A stretch of 64,000 nucleotides of DNA. Origin: an uncultured Bacteroidota bacterium. GTDB lineage: Bacteria; Bacteroidota; Bacteroidia; Flavobacteriales; Flavobacteriaceae. The DNA is taken from contig CACIHJ010000001.1 of assembly GCA_902586435.1 (NCBI GenBank), forward strand, positions 1 to 64,000, written 5' to 3'. Numbering within the stretch: the stretch's first letter is position 1; each line of letters begins with the position of its first letter. The position numbers and the translations under genes were made by a program. The notes under the pieces are model-generated. The model had not been told where the DNA came from. It saw only the letters and a list, made by a program, of their open reading frames with translations, and made no database searches. Shown one piece after another: positions 52,217-60,440 of the stretch.

Positions 52217-54666
52217 TTCTTCTTTTTTGTTTTAAGATAATTTTGTGCTTCTTCTAGTGAAATCTTTGTTGGATCAATTTCTTTAGAAATCTCAACTTTT
52301 TTCTTTGGATTAGAAATTGCAGATCTACCCCATCTAGTTTTTTCAATTTTTATTTCATGTTCAGGCCACTCTTTAATTAACTTATCCTTGTCTTTCTGGA
52401 TTTTATTTTTAATTAATTCTTCTATATTTTCAATAGTAAGATTATCAAAGTCATAGGTCTTATTTACATTTATAAAGCCTTCATTCCATTTTATATAAGG
52501 TCCAAACCTTCCGACCCCTTTTGTCACAGGTAATTCATCATAAAAATGAATTGGTTCATCAGCTTTGAGTTTTTCATCAATTAGCTCAATTGCTTCACTG
52601 ATCTCTATTGTATGTGGATCAAAATTAGTTGGAATTGAAATAGATTTTGATGAAAATTTAATATACGGTCCATATCTTCCATTATTAACTGTAATAGTTT
52701 CATTCTTATACTCACCTATTTCTTTTGGAAACTTAAATAAGTCAAGCGCTTCTTCTAAGGTTATATTTTCAAGTTGTTGATCCTTAGTTAAACTAGCAAA
52801 AATTGGTTTTTCTTCATCTTCTGTATTACCAATTTGAGCAAGTGGTCCAAATCTTCCAAGTCTAACTTTAACAACCCTTCCTGATTTTGGGTCATTTCCT
52901 AGAATTTTTTCTCCTGATTGTCTCTCTGCAGTTTCATTAACTTCAGTTACATTAGAATGAAAATCTTTATAGAACCTCTTAATTATTTCAGACCATTTTT
53001 CATTTCCAGATGCAATTTCATCGAAATTCTTCTCTACCTCAGCTGTAAACCCATAGTCTAGAATATTTCTAAAATTCTCAACCAAAAAGTCATTAACAAT
53101 TACTCCAATATCAGTAGGAATAAGCCTACCCTTGTTTGAACCTGTTTTTTCTTTTAAAATCCTATCTGAGATTTCATTATTTGAAAATTCAAATAATTTA
53201 TAATCTCTCTCAGAACCTTCATTACTTCCTTTTTCAATATATCCTCTTTTTTGAATTGTTGAAATTGTTGTTGCATATGTTGCGGGTCTTCCAATTCCAA
53301 GTTCTTCCATTTTTTTAACTAAAGATGCTTCAGTATATCGAGATGGAGGTCTTGAAAACATCTCTTTTGAAGTTATTTTATCTAGTTCCAGATCTTCTCC
53401 TTCAGTAATTTTTGGAAGTACGGCTTTCTCTTCTTCACTCTCATCATCCGTGCCCTCAAGATAAACTTTCAGAAAACCTTCAAAAATTATTACTTCTCCA
53501 GTTGATGTAAATTTATAGTCGTATTTATTAGATTGTATTTTTACTATAGTTTTTTCTATCTCAGCATCCGCCATTTGAGAAGAAATTGTTCTCTTCCAAA
53601 TTAATTTATATAATCTTTGCTGGTCGAAGTCAGACGTTATCTCTTCAACATCTATTTTGGTGGGTCTAACAGCTTCATGAGCTTCTTGTGCAGATTTGTT
53701 TTTATTTTGAAAATCTCTTGAATAAACAAATTTGTCACCAAATTTTGATTTTATCTTATTAATTATCGACTCTTTAGCTTCATTTGAAATAGTAACACTA
53801 TCTGTTCTCATATAAGTTATAAGTCCAGCTTCATATAGTTTTTGAGCAGTACTCATTGTCCTAGAAACTCCAAAACCAAGTTTTCTTGATGCTTCTTGTT
53901 GAAGAGTTGAAGTTGTAAAAGGAGGAGTCGGTGATCTCTTTGATGGCTTCTTAGATAAAGAGTTAATATGAAAAGTTGCATTTTCATTTTGAATTAAAAA
54001 GTTTCTTATTTCTTCATCTGAATTAAACCTAGTGTCAAGTTCAGATTTGATTGACTTTCCCTCTAGATTATTAAAAATACCTTGAGTCTTGAAGCTACTT
54101 TTAGATTCATGCTTTTGGATTTCCCTTTCTCTTTCTACAATTACTCTAACGCAAACTGATTGAACTCTTCCTGCGGATAGTCCAGTCTTAACTTTTTTCC
54201 ATAAAACAGGAGATAATTCATATCCAACAAGTCTATCTAAAACTCTTCTAGCCTGTTGAGCATTAACTAGGTTGTAATCAATTGATCTTGGATTGTCTAA
54301 AGCCTTTAATATCGCATTTTTGGTGATTTCATGGAAAACAATTCTATCAGATTCTTTATTACTTAGATTAAGATTCTCATATAAATGCCAAGCAATTGCT
54401 TCACCTTCTCTATCTTCATCACTTGCTAGCCAAACTTTTTCAGATTGTTTAACATGTTTTTTCAGGTCTTTAATAACCTGTTGTTTTTCATCTGGTATAA
54501 TATATTTTGGTTTAAAATCATTATCTACATCAACTCCAATCTCACTAACAGGTAGATCAGATATATGACCAACACAAGAGACGACCTTATAATCTTCTCC
54601 TAGTATTTTTTCAATTGTCTTTGCTTTTGTAGCTGACTCTACGATAACTAAATTTCTTGACATCAA
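52213..54666 (-). CDS. topA: DNA topoisomerase I
   Basis: Type IA topoisomerase relaxing negative supercoils. The TOPRIM domain opens 'RNLVIVESATKAKTIEKIL' and has 'ASDEDREGEAIAWHL'. The catalytic tyrosine lies in 'GLITYMRTDSVTIS'. The C-terminus carries repeated topo_C elements ('GRFGPLAQIG', 'GRYGPYIKF', 'GRFGPYIKW', 'TRWGRSAIS') instead of four-cysteine zinc fingers, as usual in Bacteroidota. The length of 817 aa is normal. The frame starts with two adjacent methionines, and the second may be the start. Confidence 0.97.
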   Translation of the reverse strand: MMSRNLVIVESATKAKTIEKILGEDYKVVSCVGHISDLPVSEIGVDVDNDFKPKYIIPDEKQQVIKDLKKHVKQSEKVWLASDEDREGEAIAWHLYENLNLSNKESDRIVFHEITKNAILKALDNPRSIDYNLVNAQQARRVLDRLVGYELSPVLWKKVKTGLSAGRVQSVCVRVIVEREREIQKHESKSSFKTQGIFNNLEGKSIKSELDTRFNSDEEIRNFLIQNENATFHINSLSKKPSKRSPTPPFTTSTLQQEASRKLGFGVSRTMSTAQKLYEAGLITYMRTDSVTISNEAKESIINKIKSKFGDKFVYSRDFQNKNKSAQEAHEAVRPTKIDVEEITSDFDQQRLYKLIWKRTISSQMADAEIEKTIVKIQSNKYDYKFTSTGEVIIFEGFLKVYLEGTDDESEEEKAVLPKITEGEDLELDKITSKEMFSRPPSRYTEASLVKKMEELGIGRPATYATTISTIQKRGYIEKGSNEGSERDYKLFEFSNNEISDRILKEKTGSNKGRLIPTDIGVIVNDFLVENFRNILDYGFTAEVEKNFDEIASGNEKWSEIIKRFYKDFHSNVTEVNETAERQSGEKILGNDPKSGRVVKVRLGRFGPLAQIGNTEDEEKPIFASLTKDQQLENITLEEALDLFKFPKEIGEYKNETITVNNGRYGPYIKFSSKSISIPTNFDPHTIEISEAIELIDEKLKADEPIHFYDELPVTKGVGRFGPYIKWNEGFINVNKTYDFDNLTIENIEELIKNKIQKDKDKLIKEWPEHEIKIEKTRWGRSAISNPKKKVEISKEIDPTKISLEEAQNYLKTKKKK

Positions 54667-54741
54667 ATAAAAATTTGGGCTTAAAAGTAAACAGATTTAT
54701 TTTGTCAAAAATATAAAAATTAATTTTTCTCAATTTTTACT

Positions 54742-54784
54742 GTACTTTTTTTTGATAATTTTTTAAAAAAACAAAGTACTTTTG
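54742..54784 (+). promoter_or_regulatory. promoter of the MBL-rhodanese gene, flanked by an inverted repeat
   Basis: TTTG at 54751-54754 and TACTTTTG at 54777-54784 (a perfect -7 box) are 22 bases apart. The -7 box ends nine bases before the ATG at 54794, so the leader is very short. GTACTTT at 54742-54748 and AAAGTAC at 54773-54779 form an inverted repeat whose arms bracket the -33 element and enter the -7 box, a plausible operator layout. The repeat is simple in an AT-rich stretch and could be chance. Confidence 0.55.
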
Positions 54785-54793
54785 TATATAATT

Positions 54794-56173
54794 ATGATAG
54801 TAGAACAAATATATACAAGCTGTCTATCTCAGGGCTCATATTATATTGAGAGTAATAATGAAGTAGCAATTATTGACCCCATTAGAGAAATAGATTCATA
54901 TATAGAGAGAGCGAGTAAAACAAATTCCAAAATAAAATACATTTTTGAGACCCATTTACATGCTGATTTTATAAGTGGCCATATTACCTTGGCAAAAAGA
55001 ACAGGAGCTGATATTGTTTATGGGCCAGATGTTGAAACGTCTTTTAATATATTATCTGCAAAAGATGGACAAGAATTTAAAATTGGAAACATTACAATTC
55101 ATGCAATACATACCCCTGGGCACACCCTTGAAAGTACAACATATCTTCTAAAAGATGAAAATGGAGATGAATATGCAATTTTTACAGGTGATACATTATT
55201 CATAGGAGATGTTGGGAGACCTGATCTATCTCAAAACAGTAAAGTTGATAGCAAATATTTGGCTGGATTGCTATATGATAGCCTGAGAAACAAAATTATG
55301 ACGTTAGATGATAAAATAATAATTTATCCAGCTCATGGAGAAGGATCCTCATGTGGGAAAAATCTTAGTTCTGAAACATTTGGAACTCTTGGTGATCAAA
55401 AGAAAACAAATTACGCACTAAGAGAGAGTATGACAAAGACCGAGTTTATTGATGAGCTCTTGGATGGACTTGATAAACCGCCAAAATATTTCCCCTTGAA
55501 TGTCTCAATGAATAAAAACGGGTATAATGATTCAAAAGAAGTCCTTGAAAAAAATTTAAACCCTCTTGACCCTGATAAATTTGAAGAATTAATTTCGAAA
55601 AGAAATGCAATTGTTCTTGATGTTAGACATCAAGATGATTTTGCTAAAGAACATATTCCCAATTCTATCTTTATAGGATTAGATGGGAGGTTTGCTCCAT
55701 GGGTAGGAGAAATCCTAGAAGATATTAATACACCTCTTTTAGTATTAGTACCTAATGGGAGAGAAGAAGAAGTGATTACTAGATTATCAAGAGTTGGTTT
55801 TGATCATACCCTAGGGTATTTAGAAGGAGGTATAGAAAATTGGAAATCAAAAGGTAAATTAACTTCATCAATAGACTCAACTGAAGGATCTGTTCTTAAA
55901 GATCTGGGAAACAAATCAAATAATTCTATTCTTGATGTAAGAAGTCAAAGTGAACATCAAAATGAGTCTATATCAGGTTCTCTTAATATTCCTTTAAAAT
56001 TGGTGAATCAGTCTATAAATCAGATTGATTTTAAATCAAAATTTTTTATTCACTGCCAAGGTGGATATAGAAGTATGATAGCTGCATCAATATTAAAAAA
56101 GAATGGTATACACAGCTTTTACGACGTTAAAGGGGGGTATAACTCAATAAAAAAGGCTAGTCTGAACACCTAG
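54794..56173 (+). CDS. metallo-beta-lactamase fold hydrolase with two rhodanese domains (persulfide dioxygenase-like)
   Basis: A 459-aa protein. Residues ~1-240 form an MBL-fold domain with 'ETHLHADFISGH', 'HTPGHTLEST' and 'FTGDTLFIGDVGRPDL', like ETHE1/CstB persulfide dioxygenases. Two rhodanese domains follow. The first (~260-355) has 'LVPNGREEE' in the active-site loop and no cysteine, so it should be inactive. The second (~375-459) has C421 in 'IHCQGGYRS' and should transfer sulfur. The protein probably oxidises persulfides and handles sulfane sulfur. The frame also opens at a TTG at 54782, but that lies inside the -7 box, so the ATG is preferred. Confidence 0.88.
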   Translation: MIVEQIYTSCLSQGSYYIESNNEVAIIDPIREIDSYIERASKTNSKIKYIFETHLHADFISGHITLAKRTGADIVYGPDVETSFNILSAKDGQEFKIGNITIHAIHTPGHTLESTTYLLKDENGDEYAIFTGDTLFIGDVGRPDLSQNSKVDSKYLAGLLYDSLRNKIMTLDDKIIIYPAHGEGSSCGKNLSSETFGTLGDQKKTNYALRESMTKTEFIDELLDGLDKPPKYFPLNVSMNKNGYNDSKEVLEKNLNPLDPDKFEELISKRNAIVLDVRHQDDFAKEHIPNSIFIGLDGRFAPWVGEILEDINTPLLVLVPNGREEEVITRLSRVGFDHTLGYLEGGIENWKSKGKLTSSIDSTEGSVLKDLGNKSNNSILDVRSQSEHQNESISGSLNIPLKLVNQSINQIDFKSKFFIHCQGGYRSMIAASILKKNGIHSFYDVKGGYNSIKKASLNT

Positions 56174-56208
56174 ATACTGACAAATTGGCATAATTTAATA
56201 TAATTCGT

Positions 56209-56216
56209 TACTTTTA
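56209..56216 (+). promoter_or_regulatory. possible -7 promoter box for miaB
   Basis: TACTTTTA matches TAnnTTTG at seven of eight positions, with TTG at 56185-56187 about 21 bases upstream as a weak -33. Transcription would begin about 14 bases before the ATT at 56236. Confidence 0.35.
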
Positions 56217-56235
56217 CAAGTCAAATTATTAAGTA

Positions 56236-57621
56236 ATTAAAGAGAATAAACTATATATAGAGACTTATGGCTGTCAGATGAACTTTTCTGATAGTGAAGT
56301 TGTTGCCTCAATTCTTAAGAATAAAGGCTATGAATTAACTGATAATTCTAAAGACGCAAGTTTAATACTGCTTAATACATGCTCAATTAGAGATAAAGCT
56401 GAACAAACTGTTAGAAATAAATTAAAGAATTTTAATTCTTTGAAAAAAGATAACGATAAGCTAAAAGTTGGAGTATTAGGATGTATGGCAGAGAGACTAA
56501 AAGAAAAATTCTTGGAAGAAGAGAAAATAGTTGATCTAGTAGTAGGCCCAGACTCTTACAAGGATTTACCCAACCTATTAAATGAAGTTGAAAACAATCA
56601 AAGAGCTGTCAATGTTATCTTGTCTAAGTCTGAAACTTATGGAGATATTTCACCTGTCAGAATTCACAATAATGGCATTAGCGCTTTTGTATCTATTACA
56701 AGGGGGTGTGATAATATGTGTACTTTTTGTGTTGTTCCCTTTACAAGAGGAAGAGAAAGAAGTAGAAGTCCTGAGAGTATTATTAGAGAAATGCAAGAGC
56801 TTTCAGATAAAGGATATAAAGAAGTCACTCTTCTTGGGCAAAATGTAGACAGTTATTTATGGTACGGAGGGGGGCCAAAAAAAGATTTCATTAAAGCGAA
56901 TGAAGAAAAAAAGAAAAATTCAATAAGATTTTCTCAACTTCTTGACCTAATAGCAACAAGCTTTCCTAAAATTAGAATTAGATTCTCAACATCTAACCCT
57001 CAGGATATGACTATTGATGTTATTAGGACTATGGCTAAATATGAAAATATATGTAATCATATTCATTTACCAATTCAATCTGGGAGTGATAGAATTCTTA
57101 AGAAGATGAATAGACTTCACACTCGACAGGAGTATCTTGATCTTATAAAAAAAATTAAAGAAATTATTCCAAACTGTGGAATTTCTCATGATATAATGAC
57201 TGGCTTTCCAACTGAAACTGAAAAAGACCATCAAGATACATTAACTTTGATGGAAGAGGTAAAATATGATTATGGATATATGTTTGCCTACTCTGAAAGA
57301 CCAGGAACTTATGCTGCAAGGAAGTTTGATGATGATGTAAATAATGATATTAAACAGAGAAGGCTTGAAGAAATAATAAATTTGCAACAAAAACACAGTA
57401 AGGAAAGGAATCAAAGGTTTATTAAAAAAACATGTCCTGTTTTAGTGGATAAATCATCCAAAAAATCAAAAGAATTTTGGAGTGGTAGAACAAGCGAAAA
57501 CAATGTAGTTGTATTTCCTAAACAAAACTTCTCTCCTGGAGAAATTGTTGACGTTACAATTGAAGACTGTACTTCAGCTACATTAATTGGTAAAGTAAAA
57601 AAGAAATCAATTGCAATCTAG
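56236..57621 (+). CDS. miaB: tRNA-2-methylthio-N6-dimethylallyladenosine synthase
   Basis: Radical-SAM methylthiotransferase that adds a 2-methylthio group to i6A37 of tRNAs. From the proposed ATT start the protein is 461 aa. The N-terminal domain has three cluster cysteines: C13 ('ETYGCQMNFSD'), C49 ('LNTCSIRDKA') and C83 ('GCMAERL'). The radical SAM motif 'GCDNMCTFC' has C158, C162 and C165, and a TRAM domain ends the protein. The first ATG in this frame is at 56278, just after C13, so it would delete an essential ligand. Between the upstream stop at 56230 and that ATG there is no ATG, GTG or TTG, so I place the start at ATT 56236. This start is inference. Confidence 0.9.
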   Translation: MKENKLYIETYGCQMNFSDSEVVASILKNKGYELTDNSKDASLILLNTCSIRDKAEQTVRNKLKNFNSLKKDNDKLKVGVLGCMAERLKEKFLEEEKIVDLVVGPDSYKDLPNLLNEVENNQRAVNVILSKSETYGDISPVRIHNNGISAFVSITRGCDNMCTFCVVPFTRGRERSRSPESIIREMQELSDKGYKEVTLLGQNVDSYLWYGGGPKKDFIKANEEKKKNSIRFSQLLDLIATSFPKIRIRFSTSNPQDMTIDVIRTMAKYENICNHIHLPIQSGSDRILKKMNRLHTRQEYLDLIKKIKEIIPNCGISHDIMTGFPTETEKDHQDTLTLMEEVKYDYGYMFAYSERPGTYAARKFDDDVNNDIKQRRLEEIINLQQKHSKERNQRFIKKTCPVLVDKSSKKSKEFWSGRTSENNVVVFPKQNFSPGEIVDVTIEDCTSATLIGKVKKKSIAI

Positions 57622-57622
57622 T

Positions 57623-58906
57623 ATGGAATCAATTCAATCGGTAAAGCAGAGGTTTGGAATTATTGGAAATAATGAGAAGCTAAACAGAGCTCTTGAAAAA
57701 TCTATTCAGGTTTCAAATTCTGATATTTCTGTTCTTGTCACTGGAGAAAGTGGAGTTGGTAAAGAAAATATTCCTAAAATAATTCATCAGTATTCACATA
57801 GAAAACATGCAAAATATATTGCTGTTAATTGTGGGGCTATTCCTGATGGCACAATAGATTCTGAACTATTTGGGCATGAAAAAGGTGCCTTTACAGGGGC
57901 TACTAGTAATAGGAGTGGATATTTTGAAGTTGCTGATGGAGGCACTATTTTTTTAGATGAAGTTGGAGAGCTCCCTCTTTCTACTCAGGTTAGGTTACTT
58001 AGAATTCTTGAGAGTGGTGAATACATAAAAGTAGGTTCGTCAAAAGTTGAAAAAACAAATGTTAGGATTGTTGCTGCAACAAATATAAACATGGAAGATG
58101 CTATAAGTTCTGGCAAATTCAGGGAAGACCTTTTTTATAGATTAAGTACAATTGTTATAAATATTCCTCCATTAAGAGACAGAAAAGAGGATATTCCAAT
58201 TCTCTTTAGGAAATTTGCATCAGACTTTGCTCAAAAATATAATATGCCAACTTTAAGGCTTGATGAGAAAGCTGAAGATTTGTTATGTCAAAATGAGTGG
58301 AGAGGTAATATTAGACAACTAAGAAATATAGCTGAACAAATGTCTATACTTGAAAAAGAGAGACTATTAAATAGTGAAAATTTAGATGGATATTTACCAA
58401 ATAAAACTAGCAAACTACCTGCTAAACTTGATAGTATAAAAAGTGATTCAAATTCATTTTCATCAGAAAGAGAGATATTATATAAAGTTCTATTTGATAT
58501 GAAGAGCGATTTAACTGATTTAAAACAATTAACTTTAGAATTAATTAAAAATGATGACTCTACTGAAGTAAAAGAGAAAAATCGAGGGCTGATTGACAAA
58601 ATTTATGGAGATAAGAGTCAAGAGGAAAAAGAAATGTCACATGAGATAGACTCAGTAAATATTAAAGATTCTAGTTTAAGCATTGGTAATGAAGAAATCA
58701 ATAATTCTGAAAAATTTGAGTATGCTGAAACTATAGAGGAAGAGGAAACACTTTCACTATTAGACAAGGAGATTGAGATGATTAAGCAAGCTCTGATTCG
58801 TACTAGGGGGAAGAGAAAATTAGCATCTAAGGAATTAGGAATTTCTGAAAGAACACTTTATAGAAAAATTAAACAATATAACTTAGGAGATATAAATGAG
58901 ACATAA
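57623..58906 (+). CDS. sigma-54-dependent transcriptional activator (AAA+ plus Fis-type HTH)
   Basis: A 427-aa bacterial enhancer-binding protein. The AAA+ domain has Walker A 'GESGVGKE' at about 41-48 and the sigma-54-contacting loop 'GAFTGA' at about 88-93, followed by 'GTIFLDEVGELPL' (Walker B). The C-terminal helix-turn-helix lies in 'KLASKELGISERTLYRKI'. There is no N-terminal receiver or sensor domain, and a ~130-residue acidic linker joins the AAA+ and DNA-binding parts. The frame extends to a TTG at 57611, but the ATG one base after the miaB stop is the likelier start. It overlaps lptE by 11 bases. Confidence 0.92.
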   Translation: MESIQSVKQRFGIIGNNEKLNRALEKSIQVSNSDISVLVTGESGVGKENIPKIIHQYSHRKHAKYIAVNCGAIPDGTIDSELFGHEKGAFTGATSNRSGYFEVADGGTIFLDEVGELPLSTQVRLLRILESGEYIKVGSSKVEKTNVRIVAATNINMEDAISSGKFREDLFYRLSTIVINIPPLRDRKEDIPILFRKFASDFAQKYNMPTLRLDEKAEDLLCQNEWRGNIRQLRNIAEQMSILEKERLLNSENLDGYLPNKTSKLPAKLDSIKSDSNSFSSEREILYKVLFDMKSDLTDLKQLTLELIKNDDSTEVKEKNRGLIDKIYGDKSQEEKEMSHEIDSVNIKDSSLSIGNEEINNSEKFEYAETIEEEETLSLLDKEIEMIKQALIRTRGKRKLASKELGISERTLYRKIKQYNLGDINET

Positions 58907-59408
58907 ATATATATTTATTGGTTTTTATTTAATAGTTAGTGCATGTGGAATTTATTCTTTTACCGGTTCATCTATTCCAATAGGAGCAGAAACTTTTCAG
59001 GTCAATTATTTTGAGAACAATTCTGGTGGTAAACCTGGATCAACAATAGAACCAGGGCTTGATAGAGACTTTACCATAGCGCTTCAAGACCTAATAGTTA
59101 ATCAGACGAGTCTAAGTCTTGTAAATGAAGGTGGAGATTTATTATATGAAGGGGAAATAACTGAATTTAGTATAACTCCAATGGCAGCAAGTGCCGAAAT
59201 GAGAGCTTCACAGAATAGACTTACAATGAGAATTACTCTTAACTACGAAAACAGGCTAAATGAAGAAGACAATTTCTCAAAACCTTTTTCTTTTTATTAT
59301 GATTTTCCCGGCAATCTTCAACTATATGATGTTAAGGATTCAGCATTATCTGATATTTTTGAGAGAATTACTCAAGATATATTTAATGAGACATTAGCAA
59401 AGTGGTAA
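58896..59408 (+). CDS. lptE: LptE family LPS-assembly lipoprotein
   Basis: A 170-aa lipoprotein with lipobox 'LIVSAC' (C17). 'GIYSFTGSSIPIGAETFQV', 'PGLDRDFTIALQDLIVNQT' and 'GDLLYEGEITEFSITPMA' match the Bacteroidota LptE family (PF04390-like), the plug of the LptD outer-membrane channel that delivers lipopolysaccharide to the surface. It overlaps the sigma-54 activator gene by 11 bases and is followed after three bases by the TPR-like protein, so it belongs to the conserved miaB-groEL block. Confidence 0.87.
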   Translation: MRHKYIFIGFYLIVSACGIYSFTGSSIPIGAETFQVNYFENNSGGKPGSTIEPGLDRDFTIALQDLIVNQTSLSLVNEGGDLLYEGEITEFSITPMAASAEMRASQNRLTMRITLNYENRLNEEDNFSKPFSFYYDFPGNLQLYDVKDSALSDIFERITQDIFNETLAKW

Positions 59409-59411
59409 TTT

Positions 59412-60020
59412 ATGGCATCTGAAAAATTTAACTTTATTATAAATAACTTCAAACCAAAGGATCACAAGCAGTTATCCGACCTGAAGGTACTATTTAATAA
59501 GTACCCCTATTCACAGACTATCTCCGCATATTACCTTAAATCGATAAAGGATCAAAATAAACATAACTTTTCTCATATGCTTAGAAGAACTGCAATTTTA
59601 TCATTTGATAGATCCAATCTAAGAAATTGGATTAGTTCTGATATAAGTCAAGGAAAAGAAAGAAGTGAAAATAAAATAGACAAACAGACTGAGGATAGAT
59701 TCACTTTTTTAGATTGGTTTGATCAAATCTCTAATAATAAAAATAACATTGATGAAAAAATAAATCTAATTGAAAGCTTTATCGATAATAAATCTAAAAG
59801 AATTCTTAAGAATAATGACAAAGAATATAAATTTGATATCAGTAAATACGATAAAGATAATCCAGAGCTTGTGACAGAGACACTTGCTAAAATTTTAACC
59901 AATCAAAAAAAATATAAAAAAGCTATAAAAGCATACAGGATATTAAGTTTGAAATATCCAAAAAAAAGTAGTTTCTTTGCAGACCATATAAGGGAAATTA
60001 AAAAATTAGATAAAGAGTAA
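59412..60020 (+). CDS. conserved protein with a C-terminal TPR-like motif, unknown
   Basis: A 202-aa, lysine- and asparagine-rich soluble protein. The C-terminal part 'ETLAKILTNQKKYKKAIKAY' followed by 'LSLKYPKKSSFFADHIREI' reads as one tetratricopeptide repeat, and an internal 'FLDWFDQIS' is also recognisable from similar proteins. No signal peptide. Function unknown. It sits three bases after lptE and four bases before secG, a position I recall as conserved in flavobacteria. Confidence 0.75.
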   Translation: MASEKFNFIINNFKPKDHKQLSDLKVLFNKYPYSQTISAYYLKSIKDQNKHNFSHMLRRTAILSFDRSNLRNWISSDISQGKERSENKIDKQTEDRFTFLDWFDQISNNKNNIDEKINLIESFIDNKSKRILKNNDKEYKFDISKYDKDNPELVTETLAKILTNQKKYKKAIKAYRILSLKYPKKSSFFADHIREIKKLDKE

Positions 60021-60024
60021 AATA

Positions 60025-60366
60025 ATGGGAACATTTTGGATATTTATTTCGTTAATTGTTTTTGTTTGTTTTCTTTTGATACTTGTTGTAATGGTTCAAA
60101 ACCCAAAAGGGGGTGGCCTTTCATCAACATTTGGTGGAGCTCAACAACAAATTGGAGGAGTTCAAAAAACAACTGACTTTCTTGATAAAAGCACATGGAT
60201 CCTGGCAATAATTCTTGGCTCATTAATTCTTGTTTCTAATGTATCTTTAATTAATGATTCTAACGATAGTGAATCTATTTTAATTGATGAATCTACTTTT
60301 GAAGAAACAATTCCAGAAATTCCAGAAATTCCAGAAATTCCAGAAAGCACTGGTGAAAACAACTAA
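60025..60366 (+). CDS. secG: preprotein translocase subunit SecG
   Basis: A 113-aa protein with two transmembrane segments (about 4-22 and 55-73) joined by the conserved 'MVQNPKGGGLSSTFGG' loop, the SecG signature. It supports protein export through SecYEG. The C-terminal tail is acidic and contains four tandem IPE units encoded by an exact nine-base DNA repeat, so its length may vary among strains. It follows the TPR-like gene by four bases and precedes the groES promoter region. Confidence 0.93.
   Translation: MGTFWIFISLIVFVCFLLILVVMVQNPKGGGLSSTFGGAQQQIGGVQKTTDFLDKSTWILAIILGSLILVSNVSLINDSNDSESILIDESTFEETIPEIPEIPEIPESTGENN
60308..60343 (+). repeat. four tandem copies of a 9-bp repeat in secG
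   Basis: The unit AAATTCCAG occurs four times in tandem (the first copy has C for the first A), coding for repeated Glu-Ile-Pro in the SecG tail. The period of nine keeps the frame, so slippage would change the tail by three residues at a time. Confidence 0.85.
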
Positions 60367-60374
60367 TCTATTTG

Positions 60375-60417
60375 CTGTGCCAAAGTGTCATCTATTTATT
60401 ATTGGCACAGTTTATGA
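60375..60417 (+). promoter_or_regulatory. candidate sigma-54-type promoter and inverted repeat upstream of groESL
   Basis: CTGTGCCAA (60375-60383) and TTGGCACAG (60402-60410) form a perfect 9-bp inverted repeat with an 18-base spacer. The right arm also reads as a sigma-54 -24 element: TTGGCAC, with GG at 60404-60405. Ten bases later GA (60416-60417) stands at the -12 position, where GC is the consensus. A start about 12 bases on would fall near 60429, 12 bases before the groES ATG. Two TGYCA repeats (TGCCA, TGTCA) overlap the left arm. Sigma-54 use is inference. Confidence 0.5.
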
Positions 60418-60440
60418 AAAAATTAAAATAAATTATAGTT

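Noticed and set aside
54782-54793. TTG start of the MBL-rhodanese gene
   Set aside because: This TTG lies within the perfect -7 box, so it is unlikely to be transcribed; the ATG at 54794 begins the usual family N-terminus.
57611-57622. TTG start of the sigma-54 activator
   Set aside because: It would overlap miaB by 11 bases and adds only four residues; the ATG one base after the miaB stop fits better.
60375-60410. CIRCE element or a secG terminator for the inverted repeat
   Set aside because: The sequence does not match TTAGCACTC-N9-GAGTGCTAA, and no T run follows the right arm, so neither reading fits.
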